DNA from: Limnohabitans sp. Rim11
Lineage (GTDB): Bacteria; Pseudomonadota; Gammaproteobacteria; Burkholderiales; Burkholderiaceae_C
NCBI RefSeq assembly: GCF_001269365.1
Contig: NZ_CXOM01000003.1
Location: 248,001 to 312,000 of the forward strand
Reading direction: 5' to 3'
DNA: 64,000 bases
Below, in pieces: positions 16,766-25,780 of the stretch. Each line of letters opens with the position of its first letter. Position 1 is the stretch's first letter. Position numbers and translations under genes: made by a program. Under the pieces are notes generated by a model. That model worked only from the letters and a program-made list of their open reading frames with translations. It ran no database searches and was not told where the DNA came from.

Positions 16766-18268
16766 ATGCTACGACGGTTTTTATTTGGTTTAGTTTCGAT
16801 TCTGCCCCTTTTAATGACCGGTTGCAGTGGAGGGAGCGACAGCACGCAGACGGGGGTCTTTCTGGACGCAAGTGGCGTTGAGGGATTGCACTATCAGACA
16901 CCCACGCAAAACGGTACCACCGACTTCGCTGGAAACTTTCGCTACTTGCCGGGAGAGCAAGTTGTTTTTTTTATAGGTCAAATGGAGATCGGGCGTGCTG
17001 CAGGAGCGGCTCGCGTCACTGCCTTTGATCTGGCGGGCGTTTCAGTGCCCTTGAATGAAACTGAATTTGAGTTGTCGACGCCTAGTGGACGAGGTCTAAA
17101 CCGTGCCATCAACCTCACAACCTTTTTACAGACAATCGACCAGGATGCGGATGCGTCTAACGGCATCTTCATTCCTCCGTACCTTCGGTCCATGCAGGCT
17201 CGAAACGCGGTCAAGTTTGCTCTTCCTGTTGAGTCATTCAGGACCCATCCAACTTTGCTGACTTACATGGGCCAGGCACGGACTGCTGGCGTGTGGGGAG
17301 GAGCCAGGGCGATCAAAAACAGCGGTTTTGCAGCCAACGCCCTGTACCGTGGATTGAATCTAACGTCTGAACCTCAGGCCAGATCTGAAGCTCGTACTAA
17401 AACAGCCGATCGTGCCGATACGGTTGAAACATACACTTATAACGATAAGGGACAATTGATAGAAGAAATTTATATCAATCCTTTCGAAGATTTTTATCAA
17501 AAGACAATCTATAAATATGATGATGAAGGTAAAGTTAAAGTTATCTCAACGTACCTTTCTCCTGATGTCTTATTGAATGAAATATTTATCTCATATGATT
17601 CTAATGGTCATGAAGTAAAGTCAGAAACTGTTCAACTTGGTTGGGGAGTCAGATGGTCTACTGAGACTGTACGCGATATCAGTGGTAACCCAATCGAAAT
17701 CAAAAGGTATGAGTCAGGGGCACTGACAATACGCACCCTCAATTCTTTTAATACTTCAGGCCTTTTAATTCAAAGTCAAAATTTTGATGGCGATGGTCAA
17801 TTGACAGGGCGTCAAGAGTCAGAATATGGATTGGATTTTAATTTAATCAAATACAGACAATTTGATTCGACACAGGCCTTGGAGTTGTCCATCCATTCGA
17901 GCTATAACAACAATGGAATGATCATTAATGAGATATTCTATGACCGGCTAGGGCAGGTGTCTGGATCCCTTCACTTTTCCAGAGATTCAAATGGAAATAT
18001 TCTCCGTATGGAAACCAAGGATGGCGCAGGATTGGAAAATTATTATGCGATTTATGCTTACGATATAACTGGGCGTAAAACTTCTGAGAAAATATACGAC
18101 AGTAGTGGAATCCTCACAGAGGCTGCCCTATCTTATGATGCCAGTGGAAGGCTGACTATCAAAAGTACAGATTATAAAATAAATGGGGTGTCGACCGAGA
18201 CCATCACTTACAAACGCGTAACAGGATGGGTGAGTTCCTTGACTTCATTCCGCCAGGGACCTAGGTGA
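16766..18268 (+). CDS. Lipoprotein with YD-like repeats
   Basis: 500 aa from the ATG at 16766; the longer frame from a GTG at 16733 would bury the signal peptide. MLRRFLFGLVSILPLLMTGC is a lipoprotein signal with lipobox LMTGC. Residues about 25-75 hold a domain with TDFAGNFRYLPGEQVVFFIG, found in many secreted proteobacterial proteins. From about residue 225 a series of short repeats follows: YNDKGQLIEE, YDDEGKVKV, YDSNGHEVK, YNNNGMIINE, RDSNGNILRM, YDITGRKTSE and YDASGRLTIK. These resemble RHS/YD repeats and predict an extended beta structure. The second half is clearly richer in A and T than its neighbours. Placement next to an mltB remnant suggests acquisition. Function unknown. Confidence 0.8.
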   Translation: MLRRFLFGLVSILPLLMTGCSGGSDSTQTGVFLDASGVEGLHYQTPTQNGTTDFAGNFRYLPGEQVVFFIGQMEIGRAAGAARVTAFDLAGVSVPLNETEFELSTPSGRGLNRAINLTTFLQTIDQDADASNGIFIPPYLRSMQARNAVKFALPVESFRTHPTLLTYMGQARTAGVWGGARAIKNSGFAANALYRGLNLTSEPQARSEARTKTADRADTVETYTYNDKGQLIEEIYINPFEDFYQKTIYKYDDEGKVKVISTYLSPDVLLNEIFISYDSNGHEVKSETVQLGWGVRWSTETVRDISGNPIEIKRYESGALTIRTLNSFNTSGLLIQSQNFDGDGQLTGRQESEYGLDFNLIKYRQFDSTQALELSIHSSYNNNGMIINEIFYDRLGQVSGSLHFSRDSNGNILRMETKDGAGLENYYAIYAYDITGRKTSEKIYDSSGILTEAALSYDASGRLTIKSTDYKINGVSTETITYKRVTGWVSSLTSFRQGPR

Positions 18269-18344
18269 ATTGATGAGGTATACCTTCATGTCAGATGCTC
18301 AGCAGCAGTTTTTTGGGGTTCAAAGGGTTCACGCGTGAACGCTC

Positions 18345-19427
18345 TCAGGGCTTGCTTGGCATTTCTCGCGCCACTGCTTGGCCCAGGTCAATGACCGCCA
18401 TGGCGTAATAACTGCTCCAGTTGTATCGCGTTATGGCATAAAAGTTTTCGGTGCCAGCCACATAACTTGGCGCTGCATCACCGTTCAGTAGTTCAATCAG
18501 GGCGAATGGGCCGGCGTGGCTTAAAGCATCGCCCTCCAAAACAGCGCCCTTGGCCAAAAAGTTTGGCACACTGAAGGTAGGCAAAATGTCCGGGGCCATT
18601 AGCGCATCCATGTCGAGTTTGTCCGCATCAAACCGCACGGGGTAGTGAGTGGGCATGCCGGGTTGCCACTGAAAGGCTTTGAAGTAATTGGCCACGGAGC
18701 CAATCACATCGGCCTTGTTGGCAAACAAATCGATGTGTTTGTCGCCATCAAAATCGATGGCAAATTTAGCCCAACTGGAAGGCATGAATTGAGGCAAGCC
18801 TAAGGCGCCGGCATAGCTGCCCTTGATGCTGCTTGGTTTCATTTTTTCTTGGTGGGCCAGTACCAGAAAATGCGCCAGTTCTTTGGAGAAAAAGGCTTGC
18901 CTTTCTTTGGCGCGGGGGTGTTCTGAAGGGAAGTCGAAGGTCAGTGTGCACAGGGCATCGAGCGTTCGAAAATTGCCAGTGTGCTGGCCATAAAAGGTTT
19001 CAACGCCAATGATGCCTACGACCAACCAAGCCGGTACACCAAATTTTTCTTCAGCATCTTGAAGCGTTTTTTGGTTTTGTTTCCAAAATTGAACGCCAGC
19101 TTCAATCCGTTTGGGTTCAATGAATCGGGCTTGATAAGCGGCCCAGTTTTTTTTATTAATCTGTGTTGGGGGCAGTATCAACTTCGGAATGCTGGGAATG
19201 TAGCGCGCCTGGGCCAGTTGGCTTTTGATCCATTTGGCATCCAGTTGATACTCCTGCGCCACTTTGTCGGCCCATATGGCAGCATCATGTCGCTTGGAAT
19301 AGGACGGTCCAGTCGCAGGACTGGTTTTGCTTATTTTGGACTTGCTTTTTTTAGACGGCTCGGCCGCGTGCAAGTTGGCAGATAAAACTGCACAAAAGAT
19401 GATCCCAATCAATGACAAAATTCGCAT
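18345..19427 (-). CDS. mltB: Lytic murein transglycosylase B
   Basis: 360 aa. A Sec signal peptide (MRILSLIGIIFCAVLSANLHA) precedes a Lys/Ser-rich linker. The lytic transglycosylase domain shows VGIIGVETFYGQHTGNFRT with the catalytic Glu near residue 150, then GALGLPQFMPSSWAKFAIDFD and DVIGSVANYFKAFQW, all MltB family marks. No lipobox Cys is seen, so this looks like a soluble periplasmic form. The enzyme cleaves the glycan strand of peptidoglycan with formation of an anhydro end. It converges with the lipoprotein gene. A remnant of a very similar 3' end lies 1.9 kb away on the same strand. Confidence 0.92.
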   Translation of the reverse strand: MRILSLIGIIFCAVLSANLHAAEPSKKSKSKISKTSPATGPSYSKRHDAAIWADKVAQEYQLDAKWIKSQLAQARYIPSIPKLILPPTQINKKNWAAYQARFIEPKRIEAGVQFWKQNQKTLQDAEEKFGVPAWLVVGIIGVETFYGQHTGNFRTLDALCTLTFDFPSEHPRAKERQAFFSKELAHFLVLAHQEKMKPSSIKGSYAGALGLPQFMPSSWAKFAIDFDGDKHIDLFANKADVIGSVANYFKAFQWQPGMPTHYPVRFDADKLDMDALMAPDILPTFSVPNFLAKGAVLEGDALSHAGPFALIELLNGDAAPSYVAGTENFYAITRYNWSSYYAMAVIDLGQAVAREMPSKP

Positions 19428-19524
19428 GGCTTAAGTTTAGCCTTTGTATCCGGTCACGGTGTCGTGATAAGCTGGAAACTTGAAAAAATTGAAATCCACC
19501 CGACTAACTCTACGGTAATCATTG

Positions 19525-20478
19525 ATGGGCGCTACCGGCTATTTCACACACGCAGATTGTCGGCTTCACGAAATGGGTGGGGGCCATCCAGAATGTCCCC
19601 AGCGCCTTGACGCCATTGAAGACCGCTTGCTAATCACTGGCCTAGACCACGCCCTCGAAAGGCGTGAGCCCGCCCCAGCATCCTTGGCAGACATCGAACT
19701 AGCCCATGGCAGGATGTATGTGGCCTCATTGCGGGGCTTGAGCGACGCACTCATTGAAGACATGCAGGCGGGAGGACCGTCCCATACCGCTTTGGATCCA
19801 GACACTTCTATGAATTCGCACACTTGGAAGGCGGCACTCCGGTCGGCAGGTGCTGCGTTAGAAGCCACAGATGCAGTCATTGCCGGCGATTTGGAAAATG
19901 CCTTTTGCGCGGTGAGGCCGCCTGGGCATCACGCTTGCCGCGACAAAGCCATGGGCTTTTGTTTTTTCAACAATGTGGCCATTGCGGCCAAATACGCCGT
20001 AGAGCGACATGGCTTGCAACGTGTGGCCATCGTTGACTTTGATGTGCACCACGGCAATGGCACCGAAGACATTGTGGCTGGCGACGATCGAATTTTGATG
20101 GTGAGCTTTTATCAGCACCCGTTCTATCCAGATGGGGGGGCTCTAAAGCACGATACCAATTTGGTGAATTTGCCTGTGCCTGCCTATACCAAAGGCATGG
20201 ACATTCGTGAGTTGATTGAAATGATTTGGATCCCTCGATTGGAAGCGCATCGGCCTGAAATGATTTTCATCAGTGCTGGGTTTGATGCGCACCGCGAAGA
20301 TGACATGGGACAGCTTGGTTTGGTCGAGCAAGACTATGTCTGGATGACGCAGCGCATGAAAGACATTGCCCAAAAATATGCCCAAGGGCGTATCGTGAGT
20401 TGTTTGGAGGGGGGCTACAACCTCAGTGCCTTGTCGCGCAGTGTCGAGGCACACATTCGAGTTTTGGCCGATGTCTAA
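19525..20478 (+). CDS. Histone deacetylase family protein
   Basis: 317 aa from the ATG at 19525; a TTG codon precedes it in frame. All hallmarks of the arginase/deacetylase fold are visible: HPECPQRL near the N-terminus, RPPGHHA, the zinc-binding DFDVHHGNGT, ISAGFDAHREDD and EGGYNLSAL. Bacterial members remove acyl groups from small amines such as acetylpolyamines or act as acetoin-utilisation-type deacetylases. The zinc ligands (Asp, His, Asp) appear intact, so activity is expected. The MscS-type gene begins just 12 nt downstream, suggesting co-transcription. Natural substrate unknown. Confidence 0.9.
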   Translation: MGATGYFTHADCRLHEMGGGHPECPQRLDAIEDRLLITGLDHALERREPAPASLADIELAHGRMYVASLRGLSDALIEDMQAGGPSHTALDPDTSMNSHTWKAALRSAGAALEATDAVIAGDLENAFCAVRPPGHHACRDKAMGFCFFNNVAIAAKYAVERHGLQRVAIVDFDVHHGNGTEDIVAGDDRILMVSFYQHPFYPDGGALKHDTNLVNLPVPAYTKGMDIRELIEMIWIPRLEAHRPEMIFISAGFDAHREDDMGQLGLVEQDYVWMTQRMKDIAQKYAQGRIVSCLEGGYNLSALSRSVEAHIRVLADV

Positions 20479-20490
20479 TAAGGAATGGTT

Positions 20491-21765
20491 GTGAGAAAAG
20501 TTCCCATCATGATGAATGACCCCGCCCTGTGGTGGGATAGTTTGAATCCAAGCCAAGCACTGATCGAACTCTCCCTGTTTGGCGCATGCATTGCATTGGC
20601 TGTTGTCTTGGTCATGGCGCTGCGGCGCGTTACACCGCAGTGGGAGTTGTCAGTTTTATTGGGCAAAAAACTCATCGATGGGGTTTTGTTTCCCATCTTG
20701 CTCCTAGGCTTGGTGTTTGCAACGCGTGCGGTATGGGCACAAGCACACCCCGTCTGGGTATTTGACTTCTTGGTACCAGTCTGTATGTCTTTGGCAGTCA
20801 TCAGGCTTGGCGTCAAAGTTTTGCAGGCCACTTTCAAACAAGCCGAATGGGTTCGTCCCGTAGAGCGCAGTTTGTCATGGTTGGCATGGGGCGCCGTGGT
20901 CTTGTGGCTCACGGGTTTGTTGCCATTGATTTTGGAAGAGTTAGACCAAATTCAATGGAAGGTCGGGTCCTCACACTTATCGCTTCGAACCTTGATGGAA
21001 GGCGGCTTGACCGCAGGCTTGGTCATGTTGCTCACTTTGTGGGTGTCTTCTGCCATTGAGGCGCGCTTGCTTAAATCGTCTTCGGGCAGCGAGCTGTCTT
21101 TGCGCAAAGCGGTCAGCAATGCTGTCACTTCATTGTTGTTGTTCCTGGGCTTGATGCTGTCTTTGTCTGCGGTGGGTATCGACCTAACGGCACTGTCTGT
21201 GCTGGGTGGTGCAGTCGGTGTTGGTATTGGTTTTGGATTGCAAAAATTAGCCGCCAACTATGTCAGTGGCTTTGTCATTCTGGCAGAGCGCAGCATGCGC
21301 ATTGGCGATAGCGTCAAGGTAGACGGTTTTGAAGGGCGTATTTCGGACATCAAAGCGCGCTATACAGTAATCCGTGCGCCCAATGGCCGCGAGTCTATTG
21401 TGCCCAACGAGATGCTGATCAACAGCCGTGTAGAAAATTTGTCCTTGGCCGATTCGCGTGTGTTGCAAAGTACATCTGTATCGGTGGCCTATGGCTCAGA
21501 TGTGCAACAAGTCATGTCCTTGCTAACCCAAGCCTGTACCTCCAAAGACAAAGTTTTAACGGATCCTGCACCCTTCGTCACACTCTCCAACTTTGGCGCT
21601 GATGGCCTAGAGTTTGGTGTCCACTATTGGGTCGATGAGCAACAGTCTGGCATGCTCACCTTGAGGTCAGAAATCAATGTGGCGATCTTGGATGTGTTGC
21701 GTGCCCATGCCATCGAAATTCCATTTCCACAGCGTGTGGTTCACACGCGTGGAACGCCTGGCTAA
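20491..21765 (+). CDS. MscS family mechanosensitive ion channel
   Basis: 424 aa from a GTG at 20491, chosen because AAGGA lies 6 nt upstream; an ATG at 20485 is also in frame but has this site almost touching it. The N-terminal half has about six hydrophobic helices. The pore-lining helix and beta domain follow the family pattern: GGAVGVGIGFGLQKLAANY, FVILAERSMRIGDSVKVDG and RAPNGRESIVPNEMLINSRV. It releases solutes under membrane tension during osmotic downshock. The gene follows the deacetylase-like gene closely and converges with the alpha/beta hydrolase of TRAP operon 2. Confidence 0.9.
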   Translation: MRKVPIMMNDPALWWDSLNPSQALIELSLFGACIALAVVLVMALRRVTPQWELSVLLGKKLIDGVLFPILLLGLVFATRAVWAQAHPVWVFDFLVPVCMSLAVIRLGVKVLQATFKQAEWVRPVERSLSWLAWGAVVLWLTGLLPLILEELDQIQWKVGSSHLSLRTLMEGGLTAGLVMLLTLWVSSAIEARLLKSSSGSELSLRKAVSNAVTSLLLFLGLMLSLSAVGIDLTALSVLGGAVGVGIGFGLQKLAANYVSGFVILAERSMRIGDSVKVDGFEGRISDIKARYTVIRAPNGRESIVPNEMLINSRVENLSLADSRVLQSTSVSVAYGSDVQQVMSLLTQACTSKDKVLTDPAPFVTLSNFGADGLEFGVHYWVDEQQSGMLTLRSEINVAILDVLRAHAIEIPFPQRVVHTRGTPG

Positions 21766-21801
21766 CCCTGTTCAGCTGCCATCTGTTGCGATTGGCTAGG
21801 C

Positions 21802-22743
21802 TTATTTTGGATGAAGCTGAGTTCTCAACACTTGCGCGCACATTGAGACGGCCGTGTTGGCTTCTTGCATCACGCGTCCCATGGTGATAAACCCATGAAT
21901 TTGCCTTTCAAAGCAAACGTACTGTGTTGATACGCCGGCTTTGGACAAGGCATCTGCATACATCAGTCCTTCATCCCGCAGCGGGTCGTATCCTGCGGTC
22001 ATGACGAAAGCGGGAGGCAAACCCGCATGACTGTCTGCCCACTGTGGCGACGCACGCCAATCTTTGGCATCATTTCGATCGCGCAAATAGTTGTCAGTGT
22101 AGTAAGCAATGGAATCTTTGGTGAGCATGTAGCCCTGGCCATTGGCATGGTAGGAGGGCGTGTCTTGCCACATGATGGTGGCCGGGTAGATCAGCAATTG
22201 GAATGCAGGTTGAACAGGATGGTCACGCAATTGCAAGCAGGCGGCAGCCGTCAAATTGCCACCAGCACTGTCGCCACCCATGGCGATGCGTTTTGTATCG
22301 ATACCCAGTCGATTCGCATTTTGAACTGTCCATTGAAACGCTGCGACACAGTCGTCGAAGGCTGCCGGAAACTTGTGTTCGGGGCCCATTCTGTAATCGA
22401 CGGATATCACCACCACGTCGGCTTGAAGGCACAGGCTTCGACACAAAACATCGTGTGTGTCGAGGTCGCCAATGGTCCAGCCACCGCCATGGATGTAGAC
22501 CAAGGCGGGCAGCTGTGCTTGGGTTTGTGAAGAAGCCGGATGGTAAATGCGAACTGGAACATCCACAGCGTTTTGATTGAAATGTGTGTTTTCAACCTTA
22601 AAAACTTCTAGCGCATCAGGCTGCGTGAATGTTCGACGTGAGCGATATGACTCACGTGCTTCAGCAGGCGACAAGGTGTTGACGGGCGGTACACCTTTAT
22701 CAACCATGAGTTGCATCAGCGCTTGGGCTTGTGGGTCTAACAT
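21802..22743 (-). CDS. Alpha/beta hydrolase (hormone-sensitive lipase type esterase)
   Basis: 313 aa, full family length. The oxyanion-hole motif YIHGGGWTIGD, nucleophile motif GGDSAGGN, the Asp in GYDPLRDEG and the His in RQIHGF mark the HSL (family IV) esterases. It hydrolyses short-chain esters or related carboxylic esters in the cytoplasm. It is the last gene of TRAP operon 2, 49 nt after dctM, which suggests that the imported compound, or a derivative, contains an ester or lactone; this is inference. Start ATG at 22743 with no strong ribosome site. Confidence 0.88.
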   Translation of the reverse strand: MLDPQAQALMQLMVDKGVPPVNTLSPAEARESYRSRRTFTQPDALEVFKVENTHFNQNAVDVPVRIYHPASSQTQAQLPALVYIHGGGWTIGDLDTHDVLCRSLCLQADVVVISVDYRMGPEHKFPAAFDDCVAAFQWTVQNANRLGIDTKRIAMGGDSAGGNLTAAACLQLRDHPVQPAFQLLIYPATIMWQDTPSYHANGQGYMLTKDSIAYYTDNYLRDRNDAKDWRASPQWADSHAGLPPAFVMTAGYDPLRDEGLMYADALSKAGVSTQYVCFERQIHGFITMGRVMQEANTAVSMCAQVLRTQLHPK

Positions 22744-22792
22744 GTTGAACGCTTTCGCAGCATGACGGTTGTTGGTTTTTTAAAAGGTTCGC

Positions 22793-24088
22793 TTAAGTGC
22801 TCATCAGTGATGGCAAATACAAACTCAACCAAGGGAAGAACAATAAGAATCCCAAGGTGATGATTTGCATGCCTACAAATGGCCAGCATCCACGGAAGAT
22901 TGTTCCTAATCCCACTTTGGGCAGCAGTGTGTTGAGCACAAACAAGTTCATGCCAACGGGCGGTGAAATTAAACCAATTTGAATCACCATCACAATCAAA
23001 ACACCGAACCATACGGGATCGAAACCCAGTTGAACCACAATGGGAAAGAAAAGCGGAATGGTCAGAAGAACCATGGTGAGTTCTTCCATCACAGTGCCTA
23101 AGATGATGTAGATGACCATCATGGCGCCGACCACCATGACGGGGGAAAGACCAAGGTGCGTGATCCATTCTTTCAGGTCACTGGGCATGGTGGTGAAGTT
23201 GACAAAATTTGCAAATATCGTGGCTGCAATGAGCAGCGTAAAAAGCATGCCTGTGGTTCGTGCAGACTCCACCAAAATGTCGATGAGTGATTTCCAAGTT
23301 AGGGCTTTACGGCCCCATGCAAAGAGGAATGCGCCTGCTGCACCCATTCCGGCGCCTTCAGTGGCCGTGAATACGCCGCCATAAATGCCGCCCAGTACAA
23401 CAAAAACCAACAGCAACACGCCCCAAATGCCGCGCAAGGCTGCCATGCGTTGACCCCAAGTGAATTTCTCACCTGCTGGTGCATGTTCAGGGTCTAGGGA
23501 GGTCATGATGACCACAGCAAGCATTAGCAATAGCGCTGTCAATATGCCGGGGATGACGCCAGCAGCAAACAGTTTGCCAATGTGAGTTTCCGTAACGATG
23601 CCATAAATCACCATGATGGTGGAGGGCGGAATCATGATGCCCAAAGTCCCTCCCGATGCAATGACGCCGGTTGAAAGCGCATCGCTATAGCCTAGCTTTT
23701 TCATGGACGGATAAGCAACCTTGCTCATGGTTGCTGCCGTGGCGATGGACGAGCCACAAATGGCGCCAAAACCTGCACATGCAGCAATGGTGGCATGTGC
23801 CAAGCCACCCCGACGATGGCCAATGAAGGTGTAGGCTGCGTGAAAAAGCTCATGGGCCAGTCCAGCGCGCGCCACAAAGTTGCCCATCAAAATGAACAAG
23901 GGAATGACGGACAGGGTGTAGGCAAAACCTGTTTCTTGAACCACTTGAGCGGTACTGGCCAAGGCAGGCATCCACCCGCGCGTCAGCCCAATGCCAACAA
24001 TGCCGACTAAGCCCATTGAGAAAGCCAGAGGCATGCGGAGCAAAGCCAGTCCAAAAATAGCAATAAAACCAATGAGTGCTTCGGTCAT
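22793..24088 (-). CDS. dctM: TRAP transporter large permease DctM
   Basis: 431 aa, polytopic. Family segments include MGNFVARAGLAHELF, CGSSIATAATMSKVAYPSM and IPPSTIMVIYGIVT in the first half and LISPPVGMNLFVLNTL near the end. The ATG overlaps the dctQ stop as ATGA, so translation is likely coupled. It forms the sodium-driven transport channel with DctQ. This copy is clearly distinct from the dctM at 10292 and belongs to the second TRAP system of the window. The downstream gene is an esterase-like hydrolase. Substrate unknown. Confidence 0.93.
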   Translation of the reverse strand: MTEALIGFIAIFGLALLRMPLAFSMGLVGIVGIGLTRGWMPALASTAQVVQETGFAYTLSVIPLFILMGNFVARAGLAHELFHAAYTFIGHRRGGLAHATIAACAGFGAICGSSIATAATMSKVAYPSMKKLGYSDALSTGVIASGGTLGIMIPPSTIMVIYGIVTETHIGKLFAAGVIPGILTALLLMLAVVIMTSLDPEHAPAGEKFTWGQRMAALRGIWGVLLLVFVVLGGIYGGVFTATEGAGMGAAGAFLFAWGRKALTWKSLIDILVESARTTGMLFTLLIAATIFANFVNFTTMPSDLKEWITHLGLSPVMVVGAMMVIYIILGTVMEELTMVLLTIPLFFPIVVQLGFDPVWFGVLIVMVIQIGLISPPVGMNLFVLNTLLPKVGLGTIFRGCWPFVGMQIITLGFLLFFPWLSLYLPSLMST

Positions 24089-24570
24089 AGAACACCGCCT
24101 TCGGATTCTTCATCGGCTGAGAGGGGTTGAAAGACCAAAATCAAGTGAACGATGCCAGCCAAAGCACACATGAAACCCATGCCCATGATGAATGGCGCTT
24201 TTGAAATTTTGAGTTGCGCAGTGGTTTCTCCAAATGATGCAAAGTCAATGCCAGTGGAAATCATCAACCAGCCTAAGGCCAACAAAGCTAAACTGCAAAG
24301 CAGATTGACCAATGCTTTTTGAAATTTGACAAATGATGCAGGCCAAAAACTGTCCAGTGAATCAAACACCACATGCTCGCCTTTGCGAGACACCAAGGGC
24401 AGGGCACCAAAAATAACGACCACCATGAACAGCTCGGTCAATTCGAGGGAGCCTGTGATGGAGTGGTCGAGAAGTTTGCGGCCTGATACGTCAAAGAAGG
24501 TCAGCACCATGATGGCAAACAGCGCCAAGCCAGAAATCAGGCTGCAAAGCCTGTCAAGAAATTTGTTCAC
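24085..24570 (-). CDS. dctQ: TRAP transporter small permease DctQ
   Basis: 161 aa with four predicted membrane helices, for example LISGLALFAIMVLTFFDVSG and FMVVVIFGALPLVSRKGEHV, which match the DctQ pattern. The start is a GTG at 24570 with TTGGAA about 8 nt before it. A hairpin terminator lies between dctP and this gene, the same arrangement as in TRAP operon 1. It pairs with the downstream DctM in the inner membrane. Confidence 0.9.
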   Translation of the reverse strand: MNKFLDRLCSLISGLALFAIMVLTFFDVSGRKLLDHSITGSLELTELFMVVVIFGALPLVSRKGEHVVFDSLDSFWPASFVKFQKALVNLLCSLALLALGWLMISTGIDFASFGETTAQLKISKAPFIMGMGFMCALAGIVHLILVFQPLSADEESEGGVL

Positions 24571-24589
24571 AAGAATAATTCCAATGCAT

Positions 24590-24627
24590 CAAAAAAAACG
24601 GTACCTCTCAATATTGACAGGTACCGC
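24590..24627 (-). terminator. Rho-independent terminator between dctP and dctQ (TRAP operon 2)
   Basis: On the minus strand a CGGTACCT / AGGTACCG stem (24599-24626) with a 12-nt loop is followed directly by eight T. It lies about 40 nt after the dctP stop and about 20 nt before dctQ. It should end most dctP transcripts and allow only partial read-through. Confidence 0.85.
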
Positions 24628-24668
24628 TTGCTGCTGAATGACAAACGCTAGAAAGCGTCTGTTTTCAA

Positions 24669-25685
24669 TTATTTCTCGAGCTTGGCAATTTCAGCGCGGA
24701 ATTCAGCCAAAACTTTGGCGGGATCTTTCAAACCTTTGGCTTTTGAAGCTGCCACCCAGTTTTGTTCCAAAGGCTGGGTTTTGGCTTTGACGTCTGCCAC
24801 AAACTTGGCGTCTGCTTTTGTCACCAATACGTTATTGGCTTGCATCAGGCCATAAGCACGGCGGTCAACCTTGTCCCAACCGCGGCCAAAAATACGCGCA
24901 GCTGTTTCGCCGGAGATGGCATCAACGGCTTTTTTGTCCTCTGCTGAAAGCTTGTCGTATTTGGCTTGGTTCATCATGAAAACGAAGCTGGTGTTGTACA
25001 AGCCACCCGGGAATGTTGTTGCATGCTTGATGATCTTGTCGATCCTGAATGACTCAGTCGATTCAGCGGGAAACAAGGTGCCATCCATCACGCCAGAGGC
25101 CAACAGTTCATAGGAGTCAGGTGCGGGTTTGAGTGTCACGTTCATGTTCAAGGCCTTGGACATGTCGTTGACCATGCCACCACCCACGCGGAATTTGAGA
25201 CCGGTCAAGTCTTCCACTTTGGTAATGGGGCGCTTGACGTTGAACACAATGCCAGGGCCGTGGGAGAACAAAGAGAGTAGTTTGACGCCTTGGTGCTCGG
25301 CTGCAAATTCGGGGTATTTGGCGCTAACGCGGCTCAATGCCACAGAGATGGACTCAGCACTGTTGCCCAGGAAAGGCAGCTCAGTCATTTGGGTGTATAC
25401 AAAACGGCCAGGGGTGTAGCCATGAACGGTGTAGGACAAATCGGCCAAGCCGTTTTTCACTGCATCGTATGTACCCGGTGCTGGCGTGACACCGCGGGGC
25501 AGGATGTTGCATTTAATGCGACCTTTGGTGTTGTTCTCTAACAAGTCGCACCATTCTTTTTGCGCCATGGAGGCGGTGTGGGTGGGTGGCAACCAGCTTG
25601 AAACGGTCAGAACTGTTTCGGCTTGAACAAGGGGGGCCCAGGCGGTCAATGCCAAAAGAGCGGCTGTTAGAAGTGACTTTTTCAT
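24669..25685 (-). CDS. dctP: TRAP transporter substrate-binding protein DctP
   Basis: 338 aa from the ATG at 25685, which has GGAG 7 nt upstream and begins the signal peptide MKKSLLTAALLALTAWAPL with cleavage after VQA; the longer frame to 25787 would run into the operator region. The mature receptor carries DctP marks such as EDLTGLKFRVGGGMVNDMSK, which holds the conserved Arg, and VMDGTLFPAEST. It captures a carboxylate in the periplasm for the DctQM permease. Two overlapping palindromes lie just upstream, so this operon is probably regulated at that place. The ligand is unknown. Confidence 0.92.
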   Translation of the reverse strand: MKKSLLTAALLALTAWAPLVQAETVLTVSSWLPPTHTASMAQKEWCDLLENNTKGRIKCNILPRGVTPAPGTYDAVKNGLADLSYTVHGYTPGRFVYTQMTELPFLGNSAESISVALSRVSAKYPEFAAEHQGVKLLSLFSHGPGIVFNVKRPITKVEDLTGLKFRVGGGMVNDMSKALNMNVTLKPAPDSYELLASGVMDGTLFPAESTESFRIDKIIKHATTFPGGLYNTSFVFMMNQAKYDKLSAEDKKAVDAISGETAARIFGRGWDKVDRRAYGLMQANNVLVTKADAKFVADVKAKTQPLEQNWVAASKAKGLKDPAKVLAEFRAEIAKLEK

Positions 25686-25764
25686 GGATGTGCTCCGTTC
25701 GAAGAATAAGAAGTGCAGTTTGGCTGCAAATGACTCAAAGGTTTTAATCAAAACCCTCCACCTT

Positions 25765-25780
25765 ATATGGTAATACCAAT
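25765..25780. promoter_or_regulatory. GntR-type operator candidate upstream of dctP
   Basis: ATATGGTAATACCAAT holds the dyad TGGT-AAT-ACCA (25768-25778). TGGT-N3-ACCA dyads are typical of FadR/PdhR-class GntR regulators, which often control TRAP operons. It lies about 85 nt before the dctP start. No GntR gene is in the window. Confidence 0.45.

Noticed and set aside
18327-18340. Perfect 14-bp palindrome GTTCACGCGTGAAC between the lipoprotein gene and mltB
   Set aside because: It has no loop and no T-run and lies between convergent 3' ends, so neither terminator nor operator is likely.
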